A stretch of DNA of 29,902 nt. Origin: CAZMNF01 sp964567595. Lineage in GTDB: Bacteria; Bipolaricaulota; Bipolaricaulia; RBG-16-55-9. The stretch lies in the NCBI GenBank assembly GCA_964567595.1, contig CAZMNF010000026.1:1-29902 (forward strand). The letters are read 5' to 3'. Made by a program: the position numbers and the translations under genes. A model generated the notes under the pieces. The model saw only the letters and a list, made by a program, of their open reading frames with translations. It was not told the origin of the DNA and did not search any database. Positions 16,366 through 24,668 of this stretch are shown in pieces; position 1 is the stretch's first letter, and the number at the start of each line of letters is the position of its first letter.

Positions 16366-16401
16366 GCTAACCACCTAACGTGGGCTCCCATGCGGGGACC
16401 G

Positions 16402-16737
16402 TTAGCTGAGCCCCCAGAACGCGAGCGCAACGAGCAGGATGGAGATGACCAGTCGGGTCAGATGGTGGGTGGCCGTCAAGCGACCGTGTCGGGCCAGGCC
16501 GTTCTTGATCGCCAGCAGGTGCATGCCCATCAGGCCGAAGATGAGGGCATAGGGGGCCAGATCGACCGCAAAGAGCAACAGAACGGACGCGGCGATGATG
16601 AGGAATCCGGCAAAGGCCAGCGCCCACATCGCCCACGGTTGGACGGCTCGCGTCTGGAATTGGGCCACGCCGGCCAACGCGATGGACGCGCCGTAGAGGC
16701 CGATCAACGCCGCTGCGATGGCCAGGACAAGATCCAT
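16402..16737 (-). CDS. Small membrane protein of unknown function (4 TM)
   Basis: A 111-residue protein, not recognised. Four hydrophobic segments fill it: about 2-24, 35-60, 62-78 and 92-110. Short polar loops separate them, and His/Arg/Lys residues (GLARHGRLTATHH) precede the last helix. No catalytic motif is visible. GAGGAGG lies 4 bases before the ATG, an excellent ribosome binding site, so it is very likely expressed. An 87-bp gap separates it from the methyltransferase upstream; that gap has a 6-bp stem (TGTGCC at 16789-16794, GGCACA at 16802-16807) without a T-run. Confidence 0.8.
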   Translation of the reverse strand: MDLVLAIAAALIGLYGASIALAGVAQFQTRAVQPWAMWALAFAGFLIIAASVLLLFAVDLAPYALIFGLMGMHLLAIKNGLARHGRLTATHHLTRLVISILLVALAFWGLS

Positions 16738-16824
16738 GCTGCCTCCTCAACCTCCATGGCCCATGGTCGCCATCACTCGACGCCTGATTGTGCCAATCCA
16801 GGGCACATCGGACAAGGCGTTCCG

Positions 16825-17550
16825 TCAAGGCGACAGGGGCGCCATGCCGAGGTACAACCCGCGTCCCATCAATCCGTCGGGATCGTGCTCCACGTGAAGC
16901 TCCGCCCGCTCCAAAGCGTCGGCGTACTCCGCGTGCCTGAACAGCCCGAGTTCGTGGCGCTCGGTGAGGTGTTCCACCCCGTCGGGCGTGCCAACCAGAT
17001 ACTGGAAGTTGAGGATCGAGATCCGATCGCGTCGCTCGCTGTGGTTGATGCGAGCGATCTTGAGATCGGGCTCGTCGACGAAGAGCGCGCCGACGTGATG
17101 GTCCTGCCAATGCTCGGGCAAGATCCAGGGCTCGACGATCAACACCCCGCCTGGCTTCAGGTGCCGCGCCATGGTCGCCACGGCCTCCCGCAGGCGATCA
17201 AGCGTTCGCACGTAGCCGATGGAGCTGAACAGGCACGTGATCACGTCGACCCGCCGATCCAGTGAAAAATCGACCATATCGCCCTGATGGAACGACGCCT
17301 GCGGGCAACGCTCGCGCGCGATCGCGAGCATCTGCTCGTCGATATCCAGACCGACGGCGTCGAGCTCACCCTGCAAGTGCCCGATGTGGATGCCAGTGCC
17401 GCAGGCGACGTCCAGCCAAGCGACGCCCTCCGACTGGCGATAGCGCCGGATCAGCTCGCGCAGTTGCTCCGCTTCAGCCGCGTAGTCCTTGCCCGAGCGG
17501 GCGTAGAGCGCGTCGTAGAGCGCCGCCGACGACGCAAACACGGTCCCCAT
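16825..17550 (-). CDS. Class I SAM-dependent methyltransferase
   Basis: A 241-residue Rossmann-fold methyltransferase. Motif I is LDVACGTGIHIGHL (about 46-59), followed by VGLDIDEQML with the acidic ribose-binding residue, then DVITCLFSSIGYV as motif IV-like and LKPGGVLIVEPW (post-motif). The C-terminal lid with NHSERRD and HELGLF-type segments resembles small-molecule rather than RNA methyltransferases, but the substrate is unknown. Its ATG shares one base with the M20 peptidase stop (TAATG), so the two are translationally coupled. Confidence 0.9.
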   Translation of the reverse strand: MGTVFASSAALYDALYARSGKDYAAEAEQLRELIRRYRQSEGVAWLDVACGTGIHIGHLQGELDAVGLDIDEQMLAIARERCPQASFHQGDMVDFSLDRRVDVITCLFSSIGYVRTLDRLREAVATMARHLKPGGVLIVEPWILPEHWQDHHVGALFVDEPDLKIARINHSERRDRISILNFQYLVGTPDGVEHLTERHELGLFRHAEYADALERAELHVEHDPDGLMGRGLYLGMAPLSP

Positions 17551-18923
17551 TAGCGCGCATCCAGGGCCTTCATGGCGGTCTTGGCCAGCAGCCGCACGCC
17601 GAGCTCCAGGCTCTCCTGGTCGATCCGCTCGTTGTCGTTGTGGATGAGCGCCGCCCGCTCGGCCATGCTCATGCGCGTCGACAAGGGGGCGAACCCATAG
17701 GCAATCGAGCCGTTGGCCCGCATGAACCGTGAATCCGTCGCGCCGGTGAGCATGTAGGGCACGGGCTCGGCGTCGGGGATCTCCTCGCGGATCGTCTCCT
17801 CGATCGTGCGATAAAAGTCGTGGTCCACGGGCGACTCGCTCGCATCGTTGGCTTGCAGCGTTTCCAGGTCGATCTCCATGTCGAGCTCATCGGCAATTGA
17901 GCGCAGGACGTCCTCGATCTCGGCCTGGGAGTAGCCGGGCACGTAGCGGAAGTCGAGCACAAACTCGCAGGCGTCGGGGATGACGTTCTCCTTCATGCCG
18001 GCCTCGATCTTCGTGGGCGAGCACGTCGTGCGCAGGAACGCGTTGACCATCGAGGGACTGATCGGCGCGCCTGCAAAGAGCGACGCCAAGTCGGGCTCCT
18101 CATCGCCGTGCAGCAACGCGCCCGCGATCTCTTGGCCCTGGGGGCCGAACGCCTCCGCCGTCGTCTCGAAGAACGATCGAACGGCGGGCGAGACCATTTT
18201 CGGAAACCGATACTCGGCGATTCTCTCGATGAAGCGAGCGCTTTTGACGAGCGGGTTGTCGTCGTGCGGCATCGAGCCATGGCCGGCCGTTCCGGTGACG
18301 CGGACCTTGACCCACCAGAGCCCCTTTTCGACGGTTTCGATGGTATAGAACGTCCGATCACCCAGTTGGAGCGGCCAACCGCCGCAGATCTCGTTCAGGA
18401 CGTAGTCGGCCTTCACGTCGTCCGCATGTTCGTCCGCAAGCCAGCGTGCGCCGTAGGTGCCGCCCATCTCCTCGTCGGCCACGGAGAGAAAGACGAGCTC
18501 GCCGGCGAAGTCGAGGTCGGCCCGCTGGAACAGCGCGAACGCGAGCGCCTCCATCGCCGTGACCGACTTCATGTCGAGCGCTCCGCGACCCCAGATCCAG
18601 CCGTCGTCGTCGACCGCGCCGCTGAACGGCGGCTGTTCCCAGTCATCTGGATTGGTCGCCGGCACAACGTCGGTATGCGACAAGAGCATCAGCGTCGGGC
18701 CCGGCCGGGAGCCTTTCAAGCGGGCCAGAACGTTCGTCCGGCCCGATGCCTTTTCGAGGAATTCGGAGTCGATGCCCTCGCTCGTCAAGAATCGTTGGAG
18801 GTGTTCGGCAGCGGCCCGCTCGTTGCCCGGCGGGTTGGTCGTGTCGATCCGCAACAGTTCCGACAGCAGCTCGGTCGCTTCGTCGCCGAGTTCCGACCAG
18901 TCCACATCCGCGATTGCGGCCAT
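17550..18923 (-). CDS. M20/M25/M40 family metallopeptidase (di-zinc)
   Basis: A 457-residue cytoplasmic amidohydrolase/peptidase of the ArgE/DapE/CPG2-like group. The metal and catalytic residues are visible: SHTDVV (His83, Asp85), GALDMK (bridging Asp117), and ADEEMGGTYG with the general-base Glu151 and adjacent ligand Glu152. A dimerisation domain follows (GTAGHGSMPHDDNP), and the C-terminal His ligand is in ALIHNDNE. The length and the WGRGALDMK/AGHGSMPH combination match acetylornithine deacetylase-like or carboxypeptidase-like proteins annotated as M20; the specific substrate is not known. GAGGAGG lies 8 bases before the ATG. It heads the probable M20-methyltransferase-membrane protein-VOC run. 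Confidence 0.93.
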   Translation of the reverse strand: MAAIADVDWSELGDEATELLSELLRIDTTNPPGNERAAAEHLQRFLTSEGIDSEFLEKASGRTNVLARLKGSRPGPTLMLLSHTDVVPATNPDDWEQPPFSGAVDDDGWIWGRGALDMKSVTAMEALAFALFQRADLDFAGELVFLSVADEEMGGTYGARWLADEHADDVKADYVLNEICGGWPLQLGDRTFYTIETVEKGLWWVKVRVTGTAGHGSMPHDDNPLVKSARFIERIAEYRFPKMVSPAVRSFFETTAEAFGPQGQEIAGALLHGDEEPDLASLFAGAPISPSMVNAFLRTTCSPTKIEAGMKENVIPDACEFVLDFRYVPGYSQAEIEDVLRSIADELDMEIDLETLQANDASESPVDHDFYRTIEETIREEIPDAEPVPYMLTGATDSRFMRANGSIAYGFAPLSTRMSMAERAALIHNDNERIDQESLELGVRLLAKTAMKALDAR

Positions 18924-19040
18924 GGCGTCGCCTCCTCAGGCACAGGGATGTCGGACATTGTAGACGTGGCGCACCCCCCTGGACCACTCGAACCGCACGC
19001 GTTTGCGCCCGTCGCTTGGCGCAACTACGATCAAGGCGCC

Positions 19041-19784
19041 ATGACGACGCCCTGCATCGCCCTGGTGACCGGCGCCAGCCGCGGCATCGGCGCCGCCACG
19101 GCGCGCAAGTTGGCCGAAGCGGGCTGCGACGTCGCCGTCAACTACCATCAGAACGGGGATGCCGCCCAAGCCGTCGTCGACCAGGTCAACGGCGTCGGCC
19201 AACGGGCTGTCGCCATCCCGGCCGACATGGGCGACACCGACGAAGCCGACCGGCTCGTCCGTGAGACCAGCGACCAGCTCGGCGGGCCCCATGTCCTCGT
19301 CAACAACGCCGGCCACGTCGCCCGTGCAACGCTGGATGAGCTTTCGTTGGCTGAGTGGCGCCGCATGATGGCAGTCACGCTCGACGGGGCGTTCGTGGCC
19401 GCCCAACGTGCCGCCGAGCCCATGAAGGCGGCCGGATGGGGCCGCATCGTCAACGTCTCGTCGCTGCGGGCCATGGCCGGCTACGGGCGCGGGGCGCACT
19501 ACGCCACGGCCAAAGCCGGTCTTTGGGGGTTCACGAAGGCGCTCGCCACCGAGCTCGGCCCCCATGGGATCACCGCCAACACGGTGTCGCCCGGCTACAC
19601 CGAGACCGACATCACCCGTGAGGCGATCCGAACGAAGGGCGATGAGATCCGCGCCAAGATCCCGGTTGGACACGTCGCTCAGCCGGAGGAGATCGGCGCG
19701 TTGATCGCGTTTTTGTGCGGCGACGAGGCCGGCTCGATCAACGGCGCCACGATCAACGCCAACGGCGGCCTCTACATGGACTGA
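19041..19784 (+). CDS. SDR family oxidoreductase (FabG-like 3-oxoacyl reductase)
   Basis: A classical short-chain dehydrogenase of 247 residues. GASRGIG (11-17) is the cofactor loop, NNAG (88-91) is the structural motif, and the catalytic Ser (140-141), Tyr154 and Lys158 are present in SS...HYATAKAG. The Asn of the usual Asn-Ser-Tyr-Lys tetrad appears as Thr113 in AVTLDG. The C-terminus INGATINANGGLYMD is FabG-like. The same frame stays open back to 18108, but that part is antisense to the M20 gene. ATG 19041, after AAGG, starts with MTTPCIALVTGA, the normal position. The lnt gene begins 4 nt after its stop. Whether it is the fatty-acid FabG or a paralogue cannot be decided. Confidence 0.9.
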   Translation: MTTPCIALVTGASRGIGAATARKLAEAGCDVAVNYHQNGDAAQAVVDQVNGVGQRAVAIPADMGDTDEADRLVRETSDQLGGPHVLVNNAGHVARATLDELSLAEWRRMMAVTLDGAFVAAQRAAEPMKAAGWGRIVNVSSLRAMAGYGRGAHYATAKAGLWGFTKALATELGPHGITANTVSPGYTETDITREAIRTKGDEIRAKIPVGHVAQPEEIGALIAFLCGDEAGSINGATINANGGLYMD

Positions 19785-19788
19785 CGAA

Positions 19789-21309
19789 ATGGGACGTCGC
19801 GCACTGCTGGCGGGGCTATCCGGCGCGCTCCTGGCATTGGCCATGCCCGGCCCGGACCTCGGCCCGCTCGCGGGGGTGGCGCTCGTTCCGTTGCTCGTCG
19901 CCCTTCACGGGCAGTCGCCGAAGGCCAGTTTCCGGATTGGCCTGATCGGCGGCACGATCTTCTTCGGCATCCTGTTGCACTGGCTCTACACGCTCTGGGA
20001 CTTTGCCTCGATCGGGATCGTGCCGGCCTACCTCGTCCTTGTCGGGTACCTAGCGCTCTATTGGGGCCTCTTCGCCTGGGGGTACGCGTGGCTGTCGCGC
20101 CGACTCGGCCCGTGGGCGCTCGCCCTTGCCGCGGCGAGCCTCTGGACGGTGTTGGAGTGGGCCCGAGCTCAGGGCCCATTCGGCTTCCCGTGGGGCCAAG
20201 CGGCCGACGCGCTCTATCAGATGCCTCTGGCCATCCAAGTCAGCTCGATCGCGGGCATCTGGGGCGTCACGTTCCTGCTTGTGCTCGTCAACGTGCTGTT
20301 GGCCGAAGGGTGGGCCAAACGGCGCTGGCCCGAGCACGTCGCGGCGCTCGTCGTCGTGGGGCTGACGCTCGGCGGCGGCTGGCTCGCGCTGGCCGGGTCG
20401 AGCGCCCCATCGAACGGGACGGGCGTCCGGATCGCGCAGCCGAGCATTCCCCAAAGCGTGCGCAGCGACGCGAGCCGATTGGACGAGTTCCGCTCGATCT
20501 ATCGCGACCTGATGAGCCGGATCGACACGACCTCGAGCGAACTGACGATCCTGCCGGAGTCCATCCTCCCCACGTACGTGCTCGAGGACTCGGACGTGCG
20601 CGCCGAACTCACCAACTGGGCGCAAGAACACGACCAGACGCTGCTCTTCGGCACTTACAGCCAATCGGCCGGAGCGACTCACAACAGCGCCGTCGCCGTC
20701 TCCTCCCGAGGGGAAGTTGGCGAAACTTATCACAAGAACCATCTGGTGCCCTTCAGCACGGAGTACTTTCCGGGCAAGCCAGTGCTGCGCCGGCTGGGCG
20801 TGTTCAACCTGATTCCGGTCGGCAATCGACTCGGGCTGATCGACCCCGGTCGCAGCCACAATTCGCTCCAGACGGACCTCGGCCGGATCGCCACGCCGAT
20901 CTGTTTCGAGTCGATCTTCCCCCGAATTGGCCGATCGTTCGCCCAGAACGGCGCTGATCTGATCGTCGTGATCACCAACGACGCCTGGTTCAAGTCGAGC
21001 TGGGCGCTGCCGCAGCACTTCTCCAAGGCCGTTTTCCGAGCGGTGGAAACCCGTCGAGACGTGGTCCAGGCGGCCAATTCGGGCATCTCCGGCATTGTGG
21101 ATGCTCAAGGCCGCATCCGGGCCCGGTCCCCTATCGATAAGCGGACCGTGCTCGGCGGCACGGTCCGCTTGCGTGATCGAGAGACGCGCTACACCCGTTG
21201 GGGCGACTGGCTGGTCGGGCTGAGTGCGCTCTATCTAGGGCTCATCCCACTCGGGCTGAGCGTGTCGAGCCGCTTCAGTCGGCGTCGTGATCGGTCCCGG
21301 CCGGATTGA
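19789..21309 (+). CDS. lnt: Apolipoprotein N-acyltransferase
   Basis: A 506-residue inner-membrane enzyme that adds the third acyl chain to the N-terminal cysteine of lipoproteins. About six to seven hydrophobic segments occupy 1-200, then a periplasmic carbon-nitrogen hydrolase domain (about 210-470), then a last membrane helix (about 475-495). The catalytic triad is visible: Glu257 (LPESILP), Lys316 (HKNHLVPFSTEYFP) and Cys372 (PICFES). EWARAQGPFGFPW is a strongly conserved Lnt segment. The enzyme is expected in diderms and actinobacteria. It lies 4 nt after the SDR gene, without a strong ribosome binding site, and its last 35 bases overlap the convergent lipoprotein gene. Confidence 0.93.
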   Translation: MGRRALLAGLSGALLALAMPGPDLGPLAGVALVPLLVALHGQSPKASFRIGLIGGTIFFGILLHWLYTLWDFASIGIVPAYLVLVGYLALYWGLFAWGYAWLSRRLGPWALALAAASLWTVLEWARAQGPFGFPWGQAADALYQMPLAIQVSSIAGIWGVTFLLVLVNVLLAEGWAKRRWPEHVAALVVVGLTLGGGWLALAGSSAPSNGTGVRIAQPSIPQSVRSDASRLDEFRSIYRDLMSRIDTTSSELTILPESILPTYVLEDSDVRAELTNWAQEHDQTLLFGTYSQSAGATHNSAVAVSSRGEVGETYHKNHLVPFSTEYFPGKPVLRRLGVFNLIPVGNRLGLIDPGRSHNSLQTDLGRIATPICFESIFPRIGRSFAQNGADLIVVITNDAWFKSSWALPQHFSKAVFRAVETRRDVVQAANSGISGIVDAQGRIRARSPIDKRTVLGGTVRLRDRETRYTRWGDWLVGLSALYLGLIPLGLSVSSRFSRRRDRSRPD

Positions 21310-22519
21310 CGTTGGTGCCGATCGTGGTCAACGCGCTGGTGACCGCCCGCGTGTTGACGTTGATCTTGTAAATCTGGGGATTGCCATCCCGATCAGAGAC
21401 AAACGCGATCTCCTCGCCGTTCGGCAACCAGAACGGATCGTAGTCGTCCGCGGTATGCGTGGTGAGCTGCTCCAACCCGGTGCCATCGACGTTCACGACG
21501 AAGACGTCGAGGTTGCCATTCCGATCGGAGATGAAGGCAAGGCGGTTGCCGTCGGGCGACCAGGAGATGCCGCGGGCGTCCGGTACCAGAGGCGACCCTG
21601 GCAGTAGGCTGCCGTCAAAGCCGTCATCATCGGTGTTGTCGGTCAGCTTCTCCTGGCTCGACCCGTCCGGATTGATCGTAAATAGCTCGTAATCGCCATC
21701 GCGGTTGGAGGCAAACGCGATGCGATTGCCAGTGGGCGACCACGACGGCGATAGCGTCTGACTGCCGCTTTGCACGCTGACCGTGCTGATCAGTCCGCTG
21801 CCGAAGTTGAATGTGTAGACGCCATAGAAGTTGCCGACGTGATCCAGATCGGAGGCGAACGCCAGCTGGTCGCCGCTGGGGTCCCACGACGGCTGGAGCT
21901 CCTGACTGGCGGTCTGGCCGCCTGTCTGATTGACGGGGAGCGTGCCGTCCGGCTGGGACGTGAACAGATCGTAATTGGCCGTGTCCCGGTCGGAGGCGAA
22001 CGCTAGCTTATCCCTGGTGCTCGGCAGCAAGGCAGGGAAGATGTCGGAATCCGAGTTGGAGGTGACTTGGGCCTGATTGGCGCCGTCGGTCTCCATGCGG
22101 AAGATATCGTCGTTGGTCGTTCGATCGGAACTGAAGAAGATGCTCGCCTTGCCGACGGTGACGACGAGCGAGTCCGTCGCCTTGCTGCCTTGGTTGTCCG
22201 TGACGGTCAGCGTCACTTGGAACGTCCCCTCGCTCTCGAACGTGTGCGAGGGCGTCTGCCCCGTGGCCGTGTCGCCGTCGTCAAAGTCCCAATCGAACGA
22301 GGTGATCGTCCCATCCGGATCGGACGATCCGCTGGCGTCGAAGTCAACGGTCAATGGGGCTTCCCCCTGCAACGGGCTGCCCGTCGAACTGGCAATCGGG
22401 GGCTGGTTCAACAGAGCGGGGCACCCCGTCAATAGGATGCCCAGCCCGACGATCATCAAGGGGATCAACGCGCGCCCGTTGAGCGGGAACCGGCGCTGCT
22501 GTATCGGCGTCTGATTCAT
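21275..22519 (-). CDS. Lipoprotein with one PKD domain and a six-repeat PD40 (TolB-like) propeller
   Basis: The frame is open to 22729, but ATG 22519 (GAGGAGG 10 bases upstream) gives a typical lipoprotein signal: a positively charged start, a hydrophobic stretch, and the lipobox LTGC with Cys33. The residue after Cys is Pro, not Asp, so outer-membrane sorting is possible. Residues about 38-123 form a PKD domain (DASGSSDPDG, WDFDDGD, TVTDNQG). From 127 to about 395, six repeats of the type hydrophobic-x-F-x-SDRDGN...DG...LT...P-W-SPDG are seen, building a TolB-like beta-propeller, likely for protein binding. The mature product of about 380 residues is periplasmic or surface anchored. It diverges from the ECF sigma operon by 229 bp and overlaps the end of lnt by 35 nt. 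Its function beyond binding is unknown. Confidence 0.85.
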   Translation of the reverse strand: MNQTPIQQRRFPLNGRALIPLMIVGLGILLTGCPALLNQPPIASSTGSPLQGEAPLTVDFDASGSSDPDGTITSFDWDFDDGDTATGQTPSHTFESEGTFQVTLTVTDNQGSKATDSLVVTVGKASIFFSSDRTTNDDIFRMETDGANQAQVTSNSDSDIFPALLPSTRDKLAFASDRDTANYDLFTSQPDGTLPVNQTGGQTASQELQPSWDPSGDQLAFASDLDHVGNFYGVYTFNFGSGLISTVSVQSGSQTLSPSWSPTGNRIAFASNRDGDYELFTINPDGSSQEKLTDNTDDDGFDGSLLPGSPLVPDARGISWSPDGNRLAFISDRNGNLDVFVVNVDGTGLEQLTTHTADDYDPFWLPNGEEIAFVSDRDGNPQIYKINVNTRAVTSALTTIGTNVNPAGTDHDAD

Positions 22520-22748
22520 GGGTGTAGGCCCTCCTCGCGAGTCTCTCGAATCATGTCGTCCTCCCACGCTAGACTCCCCTGGCGCTGTCCCCAAGGACCG
22601 GGGTCCGACCCCCCTCTCCATTCTGTCTGTGGGTCGGGTGATTCGTGTCGGGTCCTGTCCGGGCAGACGTGTCGCTCGCGCGAACGCAGCGCGACGGTGA
22701 AACTTCAGTGCCGGTTGCGTGTAGATCACGGGTGAAGGGAGCGGCGAG
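22520..22748. promoter_or_regulatory. Divergent region between lipoprotein gene and ECF sigma operon
   Basis: This 229-bp region separates two start codons and should hold promoters for both directions. It contains the palindrome GGACC-GG-GGTCC at 22595-22606 and two GTCGGGT repeats. A candidate ECF-type promoter is listed separately. Confidence 0.4.
22698..22721 (+). promoter_or_regulatory. Candidate ECF-type promoter for the sigma operon
   Basis: TGAAAC at 22698-22703 is identical to a common ECF -35 element (the AAC core), and CGTG at 22718-22721 resembles a CGT-type -10. The spacer is 14 bases, while 16-17 is usual, so the fit is partial. It ends about 27 bases before the sigma start at 22749, which suits autoregulation. 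The call is weak. Confidence 0.3.
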
Positions 22749-23297
22749 ATGGGACAAGGGGAATTGGAACTGCTTCAGGAGACGATGAACGGCAATGTCG
22801 ACGCATGGGGCGAAATCGTGAGACGCTACCAAGGCGCGACCTACGGCGTTGCGCTCGGGATTTTGAAGAACGGGGCCGACGCCGAGGAGATCACCCAGGA
22901 CGCGTTCGTTCGGGCGTATCAGAAGCTCGATCTCTACGACATGTCCAAAAAGTTCTCCACGTGGCTGTTCACGCTCACGGCCAATCTGGCCAAGAACCGC
23001 CTCAGGCGCGAGCGGTTCATGGCGCCGCTCAAGGACACGTTCCAACTGTTCGGGGGGGAGGACCCGGCCGACGCGGCCGAACGGGACGAGCGACGCTCGC
23101 ACGTCCAAGAGGCCCTCGCGTCGCTGGATGAGAAATACCGCATGCCGCTGGTGTTGCGCTTCTACGGCGAGCTCGACTATCAGGAGGTCGCCGACGCGCT
23201 CGGCATCCCGGAAGGGACGGTTAAGACGCGCATTCACCGCGGCAAGCAAGCCTTGCAGGACCGATTGACGGCGAAAGGGGTGACGGACCATGCGTAA
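22749..23297 (+). CDS. ECF (RpoE-like) sigma-70 factor
   Basis: A 182-residue sigma factor consisting only of regions 2 and 4, typical of the extracytoplasmic-function group. Region 2 (about 16-90) shows ADAEEITQDAFVRAYQKL, and the DNA-melting part KKFSTWLFTLTANLAKNRLRR is present in order, ending near residue 87. Region 4 (about 119-172) shows LDEKYRMPLVLRFYGEL, then the helix-turn-helix QEVADALGIPEGTVKTRIHRG. An AAGGGAG ribosome binding site lies ahead of the ATG. Its last 8 bases overlap the membrane protein gene that follows, the usual place for an anti-sigma factor. It probably responds to an envelope or extracellular cue and transcribes at least its own operon. Confidence 0.95.
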   Translation: MGQGELELLQETMNGNVDAWGEIVRRYQGATYGVALGILKNGADAEEITQDAFVRAYQKLDLYDMSKKFSTWLFTLTANLAKNRLRRERFMAPLKDTFQLFGGEDPADAAERDERRSHVQEALASLDEKYRMPLVLRFYGELDYQEVADALGIPEGTVKTRIHRGKQALQDRLTAKGVTDHA

Positions 23298-23868
23298 GGA
23301 GCGCGACGAATCGTTCGAGGAGAGCGGCGACGCGGAGGTCGCTCGGCTCGTGCGCGACGAATTGGACGAAGCCGTCGCTCGCGACCGCGAGCGGCTGGCC
23401 GACATGGACCAACGCGTCCTCGCCAAGATTGACAGCCAGAGCGAGCCCACGCCTCGACGTCCGTCCCGGCGCTGGTTCGCCCCCGCGATGCAGCCGGCGT
23501 GGGCCATGGCCATGGTGGCCCTATTGGCGCTGGTTTTCGTCGGCGGGCTCTACGTCGGCACGCAGATGGGCACGCCGCTGTCGCAACAGGGCGTTGAGTT
23601 CGTCGTGCACGCGCCGAATGCGGAGAACGTGTCCATGGCGATCAGCTACCCGGCCAAGGGCAAGTCGGAGTGGCAGCCGATTCCCATGAACCAGCGCAAC
23701 GGCGTCTGGTCCGTCAGTTTGAGCCTGCCGCCCGGCACCTACGAGTACGGCTACAAGATCGACGGCCAGTGGTGGGCCAACGATCCGGCCGCGGATTACC
23801 TCGTCAGCGGCGCGGGCGACGTGCTCAACGCCGTGCGCGAGATCGAGGTTCAGGAGGATGAGACATGA
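23290..23868 (+). CDS. Probable anti-sigma factor with an external AMPK/CBM48-like domain
   Basis: A 192-residue single-pass membrane protein. Residues 1-65 are very charged (Asp/Glu/Arg), helical and cytoplasmic, where a sigma-binding segment would lie; no zinc-binding HxxxCxxC motif is present. One transmembrane helix runs about 68-90 (WAMAMVALLALVFVGGLYVG). Residues about 100-187 match the early-set, glycogen-recognition fold of AMP-kinase beta and isoamylase N-termini: VEFVVHAPNAENV, GVWSVSLSLPPGTYEYGYKIDG and WWANDPAAD are the key strands. The gene overlaps the sigma gene by 8 nt and the next gene by 4 nt. I infer an anti-sigma function and outside sensing of a glycan, but neither is shown by sequence alone. 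Confidence 0.8.
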   Translation: MRKERDESFEESGDAEVARLVRDELDEAVARDRERLADMDQRVLAKIDSQSEPTPRRPSRRWFAPAMQPAWAMAMVALLALVFVGGLYVGTQMGTPLSQQGVEFVVHAPNAENVSMAISYPAKGKSEWQPIPMNQRNGVWSVSLSLPPGTYEYGYKIDGQWWANDPAADYLVSGAGDVLNAVREIEVQEDET

Positions 23869-24635
23869 GGACGTTCGCGCTCGCGCTCGCGCTCGCCTTG
23901 GGGCTGTTGATGGCCTCAAGCGTGGACGCGGGCGCCCAGTCCGCCCAAGACGTCTGCGCCGTCATTGACGACGAGCTGAGCCTGGCGCAGGGCGCGGAAT
24001 CAACGCTCTGCAACGACCTGACCGCGGGCATCAACCGCGGCCACTTGCAGCCGCCCCGGGCCCTGGAGCTGCTCCGCGACGTGGCCGCCCATCTGAATGG
24101 AGCCACGGAGAACGCGGCCACGTCGTTGCTGACGACGATCGGCCGAACGGTCAACCCGGCGAAGAACGACCTCCCGGCGGAGCTGTTGATCAGCCGAGTC
24201 CTGAACGTGTTCCGCCAAGTCGACGACCCCGAGCCGGCGATGTCCGAAGCCGCCCGCGAGGTCAACGTTCTGCACGAGGCGCTGTTGAGCGTCGCCCAGA
24301 CGTATCAAAGCATCGACGTTCATCTGGCGCCGAACGTGCAGAGCAAGGTGTTACGGACGGAGTTCGGCGACGTGGATCTGACGGTCGGTCGGGTGGATAC
24401 CGTCATTACGGCAACCGCCCTTGCGCTGGATCGTTTCGAGCGCCGTCTCGACCGATCGTTGGACGACGTCGAGGGCATGCAGAACGCCGTCATGCAGGCC
24501 TTGGCTCGCCCCTCGTTCGCCGGGGCCGAGCCGCTGCCGGACGCGTTGATCCGCTACGTCAACGCGCAAACGGACGGACAACAGTGGGCTTCGATCGTTC
24601 AGTTCCTCGCGGAAGCCCGCCAACGAGCCAATTGA
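23865..24635 (+). CDS. Secreted helical protein of unknown function
   Basis: 256 residues, not recognised. Residues 1-24 form a Sec signal peptide (MRTFALALALALGLLMASS, cleavage near A24). Two cysteines at 31 and 49 sit in the first mature helix and could form a disulfide. The rest is predicted mainly alpha-helical, with Leu/Ala heptad-like stretches and acidic and basic clusters (FERRLDRSLDDVEGM). No enzyme motif is visible. It begins in an ATGA overlap with the anti-sigma-like gene, which ties it to the sigma system, and ends 33 bp before the DUF4384/PKD protein. It might be a periplasmic partner of the sensor domain. Confidence 0.8.
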   Translation: MRTFALALALALGLLMASSVDAGAQSAQDVCAVIDDELSLAQGAESTLCNDLTAGINRGHLQPPRALELLRDVAAHLNGATENAATSLLTTIGRTVNPAKNDLPAELLISRVLNVFRQVDDPEPAMSEAAREVNVLHEALLSVAQTYQSIDVHLAPNVQSKVLRTEFGDVDLTVGRVDTVITATALALDRFERRLDRSLDDVEGMQNAVMQALARPSFAGAEPLPDALIRYVNAQTDGQQWASIVQFLAEARQRAN

Positions 24636-24668
24636 TTCAACAATCGATTCCAAAGGGGGAATCCACCC

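Noticed and set aside
15661..17265. 534-residue plus-strand frame over the VOC, membrane protein and methyltransferase genes
   Set aside because: It spans three well-supported minus-strand genes and their gaps, and has no recognisable domain.
18108..19040. 311-residue extension of the SDR frame
   Set aside because: It is antisense to the M20 peptidase gene; the SDR fold starts at 19041.
22520..22729. 70-residue N-terminal extension of the PKD/PD40 lipoprotein
   Set aside because: It would bury the lipoprotein signal peptide behind a charged segment, while ATG 22519 has GAGGAGG and a standard lipobox arrangement.
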